A stretch of DNA of 15,049 nt from UBA1724 sp963632245 (GTDB lineage Bacteria > Verrucomicrobiota > Lentisphaeria > Oligosphaerales > Oligosphaeraceae): the NCBI GenBank assembly GCA_963632245.1, contig CAVGTF010000049.1, forward strand, positions 1 through 15,049, read 5' to 3'. The translations under genes were made by a program, and so were the position numbers. Of the stretch, positions 6,862 through 14,201 are shown one piece after another. The notes beneath the pieces were generated by a model, which ran no database searches, was not told where the DNA came from, and saw only the letters and a program-made list of their open reading frames with translations. Numbering within the stretch: position 1 is the first letter of the stretch; every line of letters starts with the position of its first letter.

Positions 6862-7300
6862 AGCCCCCGATACCATCCTCCTGCAGGTCTCTCCCGAAAA
6901 CCGCGACCTGATTCCCAAGAAGCAGCACGAATCCGACGCCGCATACGACCTCTACGCCGCGGAGGACGCGGTGTTATCGCCGGGCGGTCGTGGTGCGGTG
7001 GCCACGGGGGTTCGGTTACAGATGCCGATGGACTACGTGGCGGAGGTGCGTCCCCGCAGTGGCCTGGCGCTGAAATTCGGCGTCACGGTGTTGAATGCGC
7101 CGGGCACGGTGGATTCCGGCTATCGTGGCGAAGTGAAGGCGATTCTGATCAACCACGGCGAAGAGCCCTTCGTGATCCACCGCGGCGACCGCATCGCGCA
7201 ACTGCTCTTCCAGAAGCTGCCGCAGGTGCGCCTGGAGCTGGCCGAGGAGCTCTCGGAGTCCGATCGTGGCGAAGGCGGCTTCGGTTCCACGGGACGCTAG
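6854..7300 (+). CDS. dut: Deoxyuridine 5'-triphosphate nucleotidohydrolase (dUTPase)
   Basis: Dut hydrolyses dUTP to dUMP and pyrophosphate, which keeps uracil out of DNA and supplies dUMP for thymidylate synthesis. It works as a cytoplasmic homotrimer. All five trimeric dUTPase motifs are present in the 148 residues: DAAYDLYAA (28-36), PRSGLA (67-72), NAPGTVDSGYRGEV (81-94, with catalytic Asp87 and base-binding Tyr90), GDRIAQL (111-117) and the mobile C-terminal arm RGEGGFGSTG (138-147). ATG 6854 is preceded by AAGGAG (6838-6843) and overlaps the stop codon of the previous gene. Length is typical and nothing essential is missing. It resembles chromosomal dut, with no phage context. Confidence 0.97.
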   Translation: MAEAPDTILLQVSPENRDLIPKKQHESDAAYDLYAAEDAVLSPGGRGAVATGVRLQMPMDYVAEVRPRSGLALKFGVTVLNAPGTVDSGYRGEVKAILINHGEEPFVIHRGDRIAQLLFQKLPQVRLELAEELSESDRGEGGFGSTGR

Positions 7301-7326
7301 AATATTCCTCCCTCCCTCCCATTGCC

Positions 7327-8157
7327 ATGAGCCCCCGCCACCCCACACACCGCAAGCCCGCCACCAAGAACGAGCGAAAATTCGTCTTGGTCCTGGTGGT
7401 GCTTTTCCTGGTATCCGTGGGGCTCTTCCACTGGCGCAACGCCACGAAGTCTCCCGACTGCACCCCGGAGTGTCCCCACGACCGTGAGGTCCTCGCGCCC
7501 ATCATTGCGGCGGCCAGCCACCGCCACGATCTCTCACCCGATCTGGTGACTGCACTCATCTGGAAAGAGAGCCGTTTCCGGAGTTGTGTGCGGGGCGACC
7601 ACGGCGAATACGGCCTCATGCAGATCACCGATGGCGCCGTGGAGGACTGGTGTGTCGCCACCCACAGCAAAGTGCCCTCCACCAAAGATCTCCTCACCCC
7701 CGAAATCAATCTGGAGATCGGATGCTGGTTCCTCTCCCGCGCCTTCACCCGCTGGAAGGGCTATGTCTCCCAGGAGGCCCTGGCGCTCGCCGAATACAAC
7801 GCCGGACACGCCACCGTCCTGAAAAACTGGAAGCCGGAATCCCCGAAGACGCCCCTGGATCTCGACAAAATCACCTACCCCGGCACACGGGATTACGTCC
7901 GGCAAATCCTCCAGAAACGGGACGACTACCGCGCCGAGCACTCCCCGAAGCAGCCCGCCCAAGAGCCCGCTTCTCCCACGGAAGAGCTCCCCGCCTACCC
8001 GAAGATGCGCCCCACCATACGCATTCAGGAGCCCATGGGACACCCCGCAAAAGACGAGGCGCAGACGCCCTCCCCCGAAGTTACTCCGTTCTTCGAGATT
8101 GTGCCAGAGGACTCCCCCGTCGTGGAATCCCCCGACGAAGCCCCCGCGACCCACTAG
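7327..8157 (+). CDS. Membrane-anchored lytic transglycosylase (SLT domain)
   Basis: It is predicted to cleave the MurNAc-GlcNAc bond of peptidoglycan in the periplasm, leaving 1,6-anhydro ends. The 276 residues start with a basic stretch and one hydrophobic helix (about 19-36) serving as signal anchor. The SLT/goose-lysozyme-like domain spans about 54-200: WKESRF (79-84, catalytic Glu81), GEYGLMQIT (93-101), PEINLEIGCWFL (125-136), ALAEYNAG (153-160) and YPGTRDYVRQIL (184-195). The C-terminal 70 residues are Pro/Glu-rich and probably disordered. The start ATG 7327 lies 26 bp after dut in a C/T-rich leader without a Shine-Dalgarno sequence. It is most like the MltC/Slt catalytic families, but the exact type cannot be set from the sequence alone. 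Confidence 0.9.
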   Translation: MSPRHPTHRKPATKNERKFVLVLVVLFLVSVGLFHWRNATKSPDCTPECPHDREVLAPIIAAASHRHDLSPDLVTALIWKESRFRSCVRGDHGEYGLMQITDGAVEDWCVATHSKVPSTKDLLTPEINLEIGCWFLSRAFTRWKGYVSQEALALAEYNAGHATVLKNWKPESPKTPLDLDKITYPGTRDYVRQILQKRDDYRAEHSPKQPAQEPASPTEELPAYPKMRPTIRIQEPMGHPAKDEAQTPSPEVTPFFEIVPEDSPVVESPDEAPATH

Positions 8158-8233
8158 ATTTCCCTCCGTGCGGACGCAGGCGCCCCAAAACGCCCGATCA
8201 TCCCGCATTTTCTCCCATTTTCCTCTCCCTTTC

Positions 8234-9100
8234 ATGTCCGAATCCGAACTCTCTCCCCAAGTGCAGGCGGCACTGGATTTCGTTGGCGACGACGACGAGC
8301 TGGTCTCCTCCATGGCCATGGAGAAGATCCTCCAGAGTGGTCAGGCCGAGCAGGCGCTGGCCACCATCCAGGACGATCCCGACGAGAATACCCGCCGGCA
8401 CGCCCACCAGCTGGGGACCCTCATCCAGCGCAAGCACATCCTGAAGTCCATCGTCAGCGACTTTGAGCAGGCGCGCTTGCCCATCTTGACGGCGATGGTC
8501 CGGGTGGATCTGCTCTACGACACCAGCAGCTCCCTGAGCTACCTCAACGGACGCCTCCAGGAGCTCTACCACGACTTCACCGCATGGCTCCAGGATCCCT
8601 CCGTCATCGAACGGAATCTGAATACCCTCTGCGATTTCATGGCGGACCGCGGCTTCTATGTACCGCCGCTGCCCTGGCTGGGCATCGAGGACTACCTGCT
8701 GGGCGATGTCATGGACAACTACGGCGATGCGGTGCCGCTGGTCTTGGCGGCGCTCTGCCAGGAGCTGGGCAGGCAGAACCACATAAAGGTGAATGTGATT
8801 GCCTGGAATGGCTTCATTGCGCTCTTGGACCGTCTCAAGGGGACGGTCTGTGTGCTGGAGAAGGGCTGGGAGGTTCAAAAATTGGACAAGCGTGACCAGG
8901 TGGTGCACCTCAACGACCAGCAACTCTTCCTCCTCTACCTGAACTCCCTGCTGGCCAGCTCCATCGCCTGCTGGGAGGCATACGATGTGCATCTCTTCTG
9001 GGAAATCCTGCAGGCCCTCCACGGCATCCAGGGAAATCCCCTCCCGTACCCCTTTGGAGAAATCAACGAACCGGAGACCCCATCCAAACAAGGAGAATAA
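8234..9100 (+). CDS. SirB1/transglutaminase-like protein, apparently without the usual His
   Basis: The 288-residue protein appears all-helical, without signal or membrane segments. The order of elements recalls SirB1 (UPF0162): a helical N-terminus, then DFMADRGFYVPPLPWLGIEDYLL (135-155), DNYGDAVPLVLAALCQELGR (161-180), where the family has GIPISL and a helix, then a strand and turn VNVIAWNGF (186-194), where the family has PGHF. The family His is replaced (Asn192-Gly193-Phe194), which argues against catalysis. SirB1-type proteins have no well-proven function. The open frame extends upstream to 8099, but the start MSESELSP (8234) is chosen because it follows the transglycosylase stop and gives a sensible N-terminus. 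AAGGAG for the next gene lies inside its last codons, so the pair is probably co-translated. Confidence 0.6.
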   Translation: MSESELSPQVQAALDFVGDDDELVSSMAMEKILQSGQAEQALATIQDDPDENTRRHAHQLGTLIQRKHILKSIVSDFEQARLPILTAMVRVDLLYDTSSSLSYLNGRLQELYHDFTAWLQDPSVIERNLNTLCDFMADRGFYVPPLPWLGIEDYLLGDVMDNYGDAVPLVLAALCQELGRQNHIKVNVIAWNGFIALLDRLKGTVCVLEKGWEVQKLDKRDQVVHLNDQQLFLLYLNSLLASSIACWEAYDVHLFWEILQALHGIQGNPLPYPFGEINEPETPSKQGE

Positions 9101-9103
9101 ATC

Positions 9104-9823
9104 ATGAACGCCATTAAGGAAAACTTTCTGAAGGCGCTGGCCGACACCATCCGGCTGGATTGCGTGCAAGGCCTGGCGAAGGACTCCAAGGCGCAGCCCA
9201 ACGCCGCCTGGCATACGCTGGTGCGCGCCCTCCTGGGCGTGGTCTATCTGCTCGTTGCGCTCCTCTGCCAATTCCTCTTCCAGAACGCCCTCACCTGCGC
9301 ACTGCTGTGCACCGTGGTGCTGCTTCTGCTCCATCTCCTCCTGACTGGCGGACAGGAGAAGGCGCTCCCCGTGATGGTCCAAAAACTCCTGCGCTCCGGG
9401 CAGAATGCCCAGGCGCCCTCCGCGGGCAGCGAGCTCTTCGCGCAGCTCTTGTTGCCCATCCTGCTCTTCCTGCTGCTGCTGAACCACGGCGAACTCTGGC
9501 TGCCCGCAATCCTGGCACTGGGTGCCGCCTTCGGCGCCGAACTCGCTCTGGAGAAATCCGAGAACAGCAAGGCCGGTTTGCGGCAGCTTCGCTGCTGGCT
9601 GGTGGGCGCCATCGCCGCCATTGTGCTGCCGGTGCTCCCCGCGCTGGGCTGCGCCGATGCGGTGCGCGCCGTGCTGTTGCGGGGAATCCTGTTGACGGTG
9701 ATCCCCATGCTCCTGCTGCCCTGGGTCCGCCAGTATCTCCCCGCGAAGGCACCCTTCCTGGTCGGGAACTTCCTAGGAATGACCCTCATGCTCGTCCTGG
9801 CATTCCTCGCCAGCGCTCTCTAG
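9104..9823 (+). CDS. Polytopic inner-membrane protein of unknown function
   Basis: The 239 residues contain an amphipathic N-terminus (1-35) and about seven Leu/Ala/Val-rich helices (about 39-60, 62-81, 111-127, 131-149, 164-182, 187-206, 217-238). I do not recognise a family with confidence. The number and spacing of helices, an LLTGG turn near 79-83 and the C-terminal LVGNFLGMTLML faintly recall CobS (cobalamin-5'-phosphate synthase), but the acidic DHxDG-type motif needed for that enzyme is absent and no cobalamin genes are nearby. AAGGAG (9090-9095) lies 8 nt before ATG 9104, only 3 bp after the previous stop, so it is tightly linked to the SirB1-like gene. Confidence 0.8.
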   Translation: MNAIKENFLKALADTIRLDCVQGLAKDSKAQPNAAWHTLVRALLGVVYLLVALLCQFLFQNALTCALLCTVVLLLLHLLLTGGQEKALPVMVQKLLRSGQNAQAPSAGSELFAQLLLPILLFLLLLNHGELWLPAILALGAAFGAELALEKSENSKAGLRQLRCWLVGAIAAIVLPVLPALGCADAVRAVLLRGILLTVIPMLLLPWVRQYLPAKAPFLVGNFLGMTLMLVLAFLASAL

Positions 9824-9850
9824 AATCACCACACTATACGCCTCTCTAAC

Positions 9851-11311
9851 ATGCCCTCCTCCTCTCGCCAAGAGTCCCAGGAACAAGAAAACCTGGTCGT
9901 ATATGTCGTCGCGCTGGGTTGCGCGAAGAATCTCGTGGATGCCGAAGTCATGTGCGGCACCATGGCCGCCAACGGCATCTTCCTCACGGACGATCCGGAG
10001 GAAGCCCATGTGACCCTCATCAACACCTGCGGCTTTATTCAATCCGCCCGTGACGAGGCGGAGGGCGCCATCCGCGATGCGTTGCAATGGAAGCGGAAGG
10101 GCCTCCGGAAGGGCCTTCCGCGCTGGATTGTGGTGGGGGGCTGCCTGGCGCAGCGAAGCGCTCCCGAATACGCGAAGAAGTATCCCGGCGTGGACCTCTG
10201 GATGGGCGTGGATGCGGCGCCGAAGATCCACCAGCTCCTAGAGACCCTCATTGCCAAGGAGCCGGTCCCCGCCATCGTCCCCAAGAAGGGCGCTGCCCCC
10301 GAGCCCGCTCCCGCAGATGTCCCGAAGCCCATCCTGGACATCCCCACACCCACGCCCGTCTGGCTCTACGACGAAAACACGCCCCGCATCCAGACCACAC
10401 CCGACTCCTACGCATACGTCAAGATCGCCGAGGGCTGCAACCACCGCTGCGCCTTCTGCGCCATCCCCGGCATCCGCGGAAATCTCCGCAGCCGCTCGCT
10501 GGAGTCCATCGTGACGGAGTGCAAGCAATTCCTGCAGTCCGGCGTGAAGGAGCTCAATCTGATTGCACAGGACACCACTGCCTACGGACGGGACCTGAAG
10601 CCCCAGGTCACGCTGGTTGACCTGTTGAAGAAGCTGGATGAGTTGCCCGGCGAATTCTGGGTGCGGATCCTCTACACCCATCCCGTGCACATCACCCCCG
10701 AATTCCTGGAGATCCTGGGCAATTCCAAGCACGTGGTCCCCTATTTGGATGTGCCCCTGCAGCACATCGACACCCCCATCCTCAAATCCATGCGGCGGCG
10801 CATTGACGAGGCGGGCACTCGGGAGTTGCTGAAGACCATCCGCGAGAAGTATCCCCAGATCACCATCCGCACCACCGTCATGACCGGCTATCCCGGCGAG
10901 ACCCCGGAATCCTACCAGAAGCTCCTGGATTTCGTGAAGGAGTTCTCTTTTGACCGGCTGGGCGCCTTCGCCTTCTCCCCCGAACCCGGCACTCCCGCCT
11001 ACGAAATCAAGGAGGGCCTGGTGCCCGTCAAAATCGCCGAGAAGCGCCGCGACGAGATCCTGGCGTTGCAGAAGAAGATTTCGCTGAAGCGCAATCTCGC
11101 CATGATGGGCAAGGAGCTGGTGGTGCTGATCGAGGAGCGCATTGACAAGCGTCTCTGGCAGGGTCGGACCACTGGCGATGCCCCCGAGGTGGACCAGACA
11201 GTCATTGTGGAAGCGCCGCCGAAGTGCGTCCTCAAGGAAAATACCTTCGTCACCGTGAAGGTGAACCGCGCCAGCGATTACGACCTGGGCGCAGTCCCCG
11301 TCGCGCGCTAA
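9851..11311 (+). CDS. rimO: Ribosomal protein S12 methylthiotransferase RimO
   Basis: RimO is a radical-SAM enzyme that adds a methylthio group to a conserved Asp of ribosomal protein S12. The 486 residues have three domains. The N-terminal UPF0004 domain begins GCAKNLVDAE and has Cys24, Cys60 and Cys98 for the auxiliary [4Fe-4S] cluster. The radical-SAM domain has C196-x3-C200-x2-C203 (EGCNHRCAFCAIP) and later TVMTGYPGET. A C-terminal TRAM domain (about 425-486) ends ASDYDLGAV. The GCAKNLVD start and the YDL ending separate RimO from MiaB. A Pro/Ala-rich linker (about 137-170) between the first two domains makes it longer than the usual 430-450 residues. ATG 9851 has no Shine-Dalgarno sequence. 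It follows the membrane-protein gene by 27 bp. Confidence 0.94.
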   Translation: MPSSSRQESQEQENLVVYVVALGCAKNLVDAEVMCGTMAANGIFLTDDPEEAHVTLINTCGFIQSARDEAEGAIRDALQWKRKGLRKGLPRWIVVGGCLAQRSAPEYAKKYPGVDLWMGVDAAPKIHQLLETLIAKEPVPAIVPKKGAAPEPAPADVPKPILDIPTPTPVWLYDENTPRIQTTPDSYAYVKIAEGCNHRCAFCAIPGIRGNLRSRSLESIVTECKQFLQSGVKELNLIAQDTTAYGRDLKPQVTLVDLLKKLDELPGEFWVRILYTHPVHITPEFLEILGNSKHVVPYLDVPLQHIDTPILKSMRRRIDEAGTRELLKTIREKYPQITIRTTVMTGYPGETPESYQKLLDFVKEFSFDRLGAFAFSPEPGTPAYEIKEGLVPVKIAEKRRDEILALQKKISLKRNLAMMGKELVVLIEERIDKRLWQGRTTGDAPEVDQTVIVEAPPKCVLKENTFVTVKVNRASDYDLGAVPVAR

Positions 11312-11345
11312 CTCACCCGATTCCGAATTCCTCATCCCGCAAGCG

Positions 11346-12179
11346 ATGCCCCCGAAGAAAACGCCATCTCCCCTCGAACCCGTCTCCGGACTCTCCATCA
11401 AACGACGGCTGCTCATAGGCGCAATCCTGTGCGTCCTGGCAATTGTCGTCATCTGCCTCCTCTGCCACTGTAGCCGAAAGGCGCTCTATACGGAGAATAC
11501 CAACTTCGTGTTGTCGGAAGTGCAGATTCCCGAGGTGGACGAAGAGCTCCGGAAACAGATCCTCGGGGTCCTGGACGAATGCGGTGTGCACCTCCAGGAG
11601 TCCTATCTGCCACAGATCCCGCTGGAGCGCATCCGAAAGGCGTTGGAGGACAATCCGCGCATCAAGGAGGCGCGCGTCCGGCGGATCTTCCCGAGCACGC
11701 TGCTCATCGAGACCCTCCCGCGCGTCCCCGTGGCAATCCTCCGGTTCCATCCCAGCTCCGGAATGCAGGAGCTGCTCATTGACCGCGAAGGAATGGTCCT
11801 TCCGCGGGATGTGCCAGCGCCCACCAAGACCCTCCCTACCATCCGCGGCATACAGTCCCCCAAGGACTTCAAGGTGGGCACCCGCTGCACCGACAAGGGC
11901 ATCCTGGCATTTCTCACCTTCCTGAAGGAATCCCAGATCCGCCCCGAGGGGAGCATGTACGAGATCCTGAATGTCTCCCTGGATCCCAAGAACAACCGCA
12001 TGACCCTCAATATGGAGGCGCTGGGCATCTTCCGTCCCGGCACCCGAATGGTCATGCCCCTGGAAAATGTGGCCTCGGAGATGGATCGTGTGAAGGTAGT
12101 GGTGGAGTTGCGCGCTGCGGCCAACGAATCCATCAGCTATATCGACGCCACCTACGTCAATATCCCCGTGAGGCCCTGA
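11346..12179 (+). CDS. ftsQ: FtsQ/DivIB-like cell division protein with POTRA domain
   Basis: It is predicted to be a bitopic inner-membrane divisome protein that links early and late division proteins. The 277 residues comprise a short basic cytoplasmic tail, one membrane helix (about 22-40), and a POTRA domain (about 52-127: FVLSEVQIP, LRKQILGVLDECGV, IRKALEDNPRIKEARVRRIFPSTLLIE). The FtsQ beta domain follows, with PVAILRF and LIDREGMVLP, ending in YIDATYVNIPVRP (265-277). That ending matches the YIDLRY-type C-terminus of FtsQ. It lies outside any division and cell-wall (dcw) gene cluster here, between rimO and queH, so it could instead be an FtsQ paralogue. It starts at ATG 11346, 34 bp after rimO, with no clear ribosome site. 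Confidence 0.75.
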   Translation: MPPKKTPSPLEPVSGLSIKRRLLIGAILCVLAIVVICLLCHCSRKALYTENTNFVLSEVQIPEVDEELRKQILGVLDECGVHLQESYLPQIPLERIRKALEDNPRIKEARVRRIFPSTLLIETLPRVPVAILRFHPSSGMQELLIDREGMVLPRDVPAPTKTLPTIRGIQSPKDFKVGTRCTDKGILAFLTFLKESQIRPEGSMYEILNVSLDPKNNRMTLNMEALGIFRPGTRMVMPLENVASEMDRVKVVVELRAAANESISYIDATYVNIPVRP

Positions 12180-12201
12180 CCCCGTTTCCGCGGTCAACAA
12201 T

Positions 12202-12768
12202 ATGTCCGCTCCCCTCCCAGAAGGAACCCTGCTCCTGCACTGCTGCTGCGGCCCCTGCGCCACCGCGTGCATGGAGCGCCTGGCAAAGGAGGGAGTCCCC
12301 TGCGTCCCCTTCTTCTCGAACTCCAATCTGGATACCGAGGAGGAGTTTGAAAAGCGACTGACGGCCCTGCGCACCGCCGCACAGCATTTCGGCTTGCCGG
12401 AGCCGCTGGTGGATCCCTATCGACACGACCACTGGCTCCGATTCGTCGCACACCAGGAACCCGCCTACGCCACCGAACCCGAACGCGGCAGACGCTGCCA
12501 GGCGTGCTTCCAGTGGTCCCTGGCACGCACCGCCGCAATGGCCGCAAGACTCCACTGCACCTTCGCCACCTCCCTCACCGTCAGCCCTCACAAAAACTCA
12601 AAGATCCTCCTCGCCCTCGGCGGAAAATACCAACACTTCACCCCCTGGGACTTCAAGAAGAAGGACGGATTCCTCCGAAGCACCATCCTCTCTAAAGAAC
12701 TGGGACTCTACCGACAAAACTACTGCGGCTGCGAATTCTCAAAAGCGGCGCAGTCGAACCATTCCTAA
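12202..12768 (+). CDS. queH: Epoxyqueuosine reductase QueH
   Basis: QueH performs the last step of queuosine synthesis, reducing epoxyqueuosine to queuosine in tRNA. It is a metal-cluster enzyme unrelated to QueG. The 188 residues show LLHCCCGPC (11-19), GRRCQACF (96-103, Cys99 and Cys102), SLTVSPHKNS (124-133), DFKKKDGFLRS (150-160) and GLYRQNYCGCEFS (168-180, Cys175 and Cys177). These cysteine groups are those proposed to bind the [4Fe-4S] and associated iron site in this family (formerly DUF208). Length is typical. ATG 12202 lies 22 bp after the ftsQ-like gene, without an obvious Shine-Dalgarno sequence. No other queuosine gene is present in the window. Confidence 0.93.
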   Translation: MSAPLPEGTLLLHCCCGPCATACMERLAKEGVPCVPFFSNSNLDTEEEFEKRLTALRTAAQHFGLPEPLVDPYRHDHWLRFVAHQEPAYATEPERGRRCQACFQWSLARTAAMAARLHCTFATSLTVSPHKNSKILLALGGKYQHFTPWDFKKKDGFLRSTILSKELGLYRQNYCGCEFSKAAQSNHS

Positions 12769-12805
12769 CACTGTAACATTTTACACCACAAGGACTTATA
12801 CAATT

Positions 12806-13612
12806 ATGGAAAACATCCTCCTCTGGCCGAACGCTCCCTCTCGAACCACCCAAGTCATGGGCCGTTCCATGCTATTGCCCTTCCTGCATGAAGGCACCGA
12901 GGTGCGTCCGGCTATCCTAGTGATTCCCGGTGGTGGCTACAGCAATGTGTGCCATGGCTATGAGGGCAGTGAGATCGCCGAGGAATTCGTGAAGCGCGGC
13001 TTCCACGCCTTCGTCCTGGACTACCGTTGCGGCGACTTCGGGAGGTATCCCGCTCCCCAGCAGGATGCCGCCCGCGCCGTGAAACTCCTGCGCGCCCGCG
13101 CCCAGGAATTCCATCTGGATCCCGACCACATCGCCTCCTGCGGCTTCTCCGCCGGCGCCCATCTGGCCGGATGCCTGGCCACCTCCATCATCGACAAAGT
13201 GGATGCCTCCGCCGGCGATGACGCCGATGCCTTCTCTCCCCGCGTCAACGGCGCGATCCTGGGCTATCCCGTCGTCAAGCTGGTCTACAAAAATGGTCAC
13301 GTGGGCTCCGGACGCAATCTCCTGGGTGACGACTTGGACAAGATGGGCGACGATTTCAATCTGACCACCCATCTGGATGACAAGACCCCGCCTGTCTTCC
13401 TCTTCCATACCGCTGCCGACCAGATCGTCCCTGTCCAGGGCGCCCTGGAGATGGCCGACGCCCTCATTGCGAAGGGCATTCCCGCCGGACTCCATATCTA
13501 TCCCTTCGGCCCCCACGGTGCCGGCCTGGCAAAGGACACCATCGATACCATCCTCTGGCCCCAGGAAGCCGAGGCATTCCTCAAGCGCGCCTGGAATACC
13601 CCCGCGAAATAA
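12806..13612 (+). CDS. Alpha/beta hydrolase, acetylesterase-like
   Basis: The 268-residue protein has the alpha/beta hydrolase fold of small carbohydrate or carboxyl esterases. It shows the oxyanion-hole strand VIPGGGYS (39-46), a conserved DYR after the second strand (72-74), the nucleophile elbow GFSAGAHLAG (113-122, Ser115), then Asp205 (HTAADQIVP) and His237 (FGPHGAGL), which complete the triad. Acetyl-xylan or related acetylated-sugar esterases share this GGGY...SAGAH pattern, but the substrate cannot be set from sequence. No signal peptide is visible, so it should act in the cytoplasm. AAGGA lies about 10 nt before ATG 12806, and 37 bp separates it from queH, more than within most of the upstream series. 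It is the last intact gene before the decayed cassette. Confidence 0.88.
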   Translation: MENILLWPNAPSRTTQVMGRSMLLPFLHEGTEVRPAILVIPGGGYSNVCHGYEGSEIAEEFVKRGFHAFVLDYRCGDFGRYPAPQQDAARAVKLLRARAQEFHLDPDHIASCGFSAGAHLAGCLATSIIDKVDASAGDDADAFSPRVNGAILGYPVVKLVYKNGHVGSGRNLLGDDLDKMGDDFNLTTHLDDKTPPVFLFHTAADQIVPVQGALEMADALIAKGIPAGLHIYPFGPHGAGLAKDTIDTILWPQEAEAFLKRAWNTPAK

Positions 13613-13874
13613 CGAACGATAGTCAACGCCGCTACGCTGCCGGATGTAGAAATCAAGGATTCCGACGAACTGGAGTTCGCGGTCTTTTGCATTGAAAACG
13701 TAGCGGCGAAGCTGAGTGTGGATGGCGAGCGCGTGTATGCGGCATTTGCCGAAAAGAGCAATATCCTGGACGGCTACATCGTGCCGCTATACGACGTCCC
13801 TCAGCACCCAGGGCAAAGAGTATATCGTCAACGACATCCTGGAGCTAATGAAGAAGCGGGGGGTGGGAGTATGA
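13613..13874 (+). pseudogene. Frameshifted DUF3791-like gene without a normal start codon
   Basis: Frame 2 directly after the hydrolase stop encodes ...DELEFAVFCIENVAAKL, then GERVYAAFAEKSNILDGYIVPLYDV up to 13798. One extra C in the CCC at 13798-13800 then breaks the frame. Removing it continues as LSTQGKEYIVNDILELMKKRGVGV and a TGA (13872-13874). The whole matches the DUF3791 pattern of small proteins encoded before DUF3990 genes. No ATG, GTG or TTG exists in frame before the GTG at 13718, which lies inside the domain, so the natural start is also lost (only an ATA at 13619). Two independent defects argue for a dead gene, but a sequencing error at the C run is possible. Confidence 0.75.
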
Positions 13875-13915
13875 TCCTTTACCACGACTTCCCAACTCTA
13901 CTTCCGAGGGAGTGA
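13871..13915 (+). pseudogene. Stub of a DUF3990-like gene
   Basis: ATG 13871 overlaps the stop of the DUF3791-like gene as ATGA, the usual coupling for this pair. It encodes MILYHDFPTLLPRE and stops at 13913-13915. MILYH is how DUF3990 proteins commonly begin (MILYHGS...), but a normal member is about 150 or more residues long. The body therefore seems to have been deleted, leaving only the first codons. The call rests on five residues plus gene position, so it is tentative. Confidence 0.45.
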
Positions 13916-13921
13916 AACCCT

Positions 13922-14173
13922 ATGAACGCGCACCCGATTCTCCTTCAGAAAATGGATTGCCGGATCATTGAGCGCTTTGCCAAGCAGCGGGGGCTCTCCC
14001 TGGATGCTGCGTTGCGGTTCTTCTACCACTCCATTACCTACCAGCTGATGCGCGAAGGCGTCTCCGATATGCCCTGCATGAGCGATGGCTATCTGACAGA
14101 GGACCCGAATCGGGAATACGCCAAGAAGACGCAAGAGCAATTCCATCCCTCTTCCAAACAATGCGACCCATAA
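13922..14173 (+). CDS. Small protein associated with DUF3791/DUF3990 cassettes
   Basis: The 83-residue protein reads ILLQKMDCRIIERFAKQ (6-22), GLSLDAALRFFYHSITYQLMREGVSDM (24-50) and CMSDGYL (52-58). From memory, this LLQ-x-K...FFYHS...YQLMREG-SDM-CMSD-YL pattern is a small helical family encoded next to DUF3991-type relatives, namely DUF3791 and DUF3990 genes in gut bacteria, and some members carry the DUF3791 label. Function is unproven; an antitoxin-like or accessory role is inferred from context only. GAGGGAG (13906-13912), 9 nt before ATG 13922, is a good ribosome site. The reading frame is intact, unlike its two neighbours. The last 15 residues are polar and run past the usual family end. 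Confidence 0.7.
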   Translation: MNAHPILLQKMDCRIIERFAKQRGLSLDAALRFFYHSITYQLMREGVSDMPCMSDGYLTEDPNREYAKKTQEQFHPSSKQCDP

Positions 14174-14191
14174 ATTAAGCCCGCCATAGAG

Positions 14192-14201
14192 NNNNNNNNN
14201 N
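14192..14201. other. Assembly gap of 10 N at a composition break
   Basis: Ten N separate GC-rich sequence on the left from AT-rich sequence on the right, which starts CCCCCCAAAAACAAAAAA. By hand count, 13141-13200 has 40 G/C of 60 and 14761-14820 has 19 of 60. Unlike the first gap, the flanks share no overlap, so the true distance and even the linkage are uncertain. Confidence 0.9.

Noticed and set aside
9104..9823. CobS (cobalamin-5'-phosphate synthase)
   Set aside because: Only helix spacing and a few small motifs agree. The acidic active-site motif is missing, and no cobalamin genes are nearby.
8198..11452. Long minus-strand open frames opposite the SirB1-like, membrane-protein and rimO genes
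   Set aside because: They are shadow frames with no motifs, no ribosome sites and skewed composition. The plus-strand products are clearly real.
12780..12804. Promoter TTTACA...TACAAT before the hydrolase gene
   Set aside because: The spacer is only 13 bp, and the -10 would touch the start codon.
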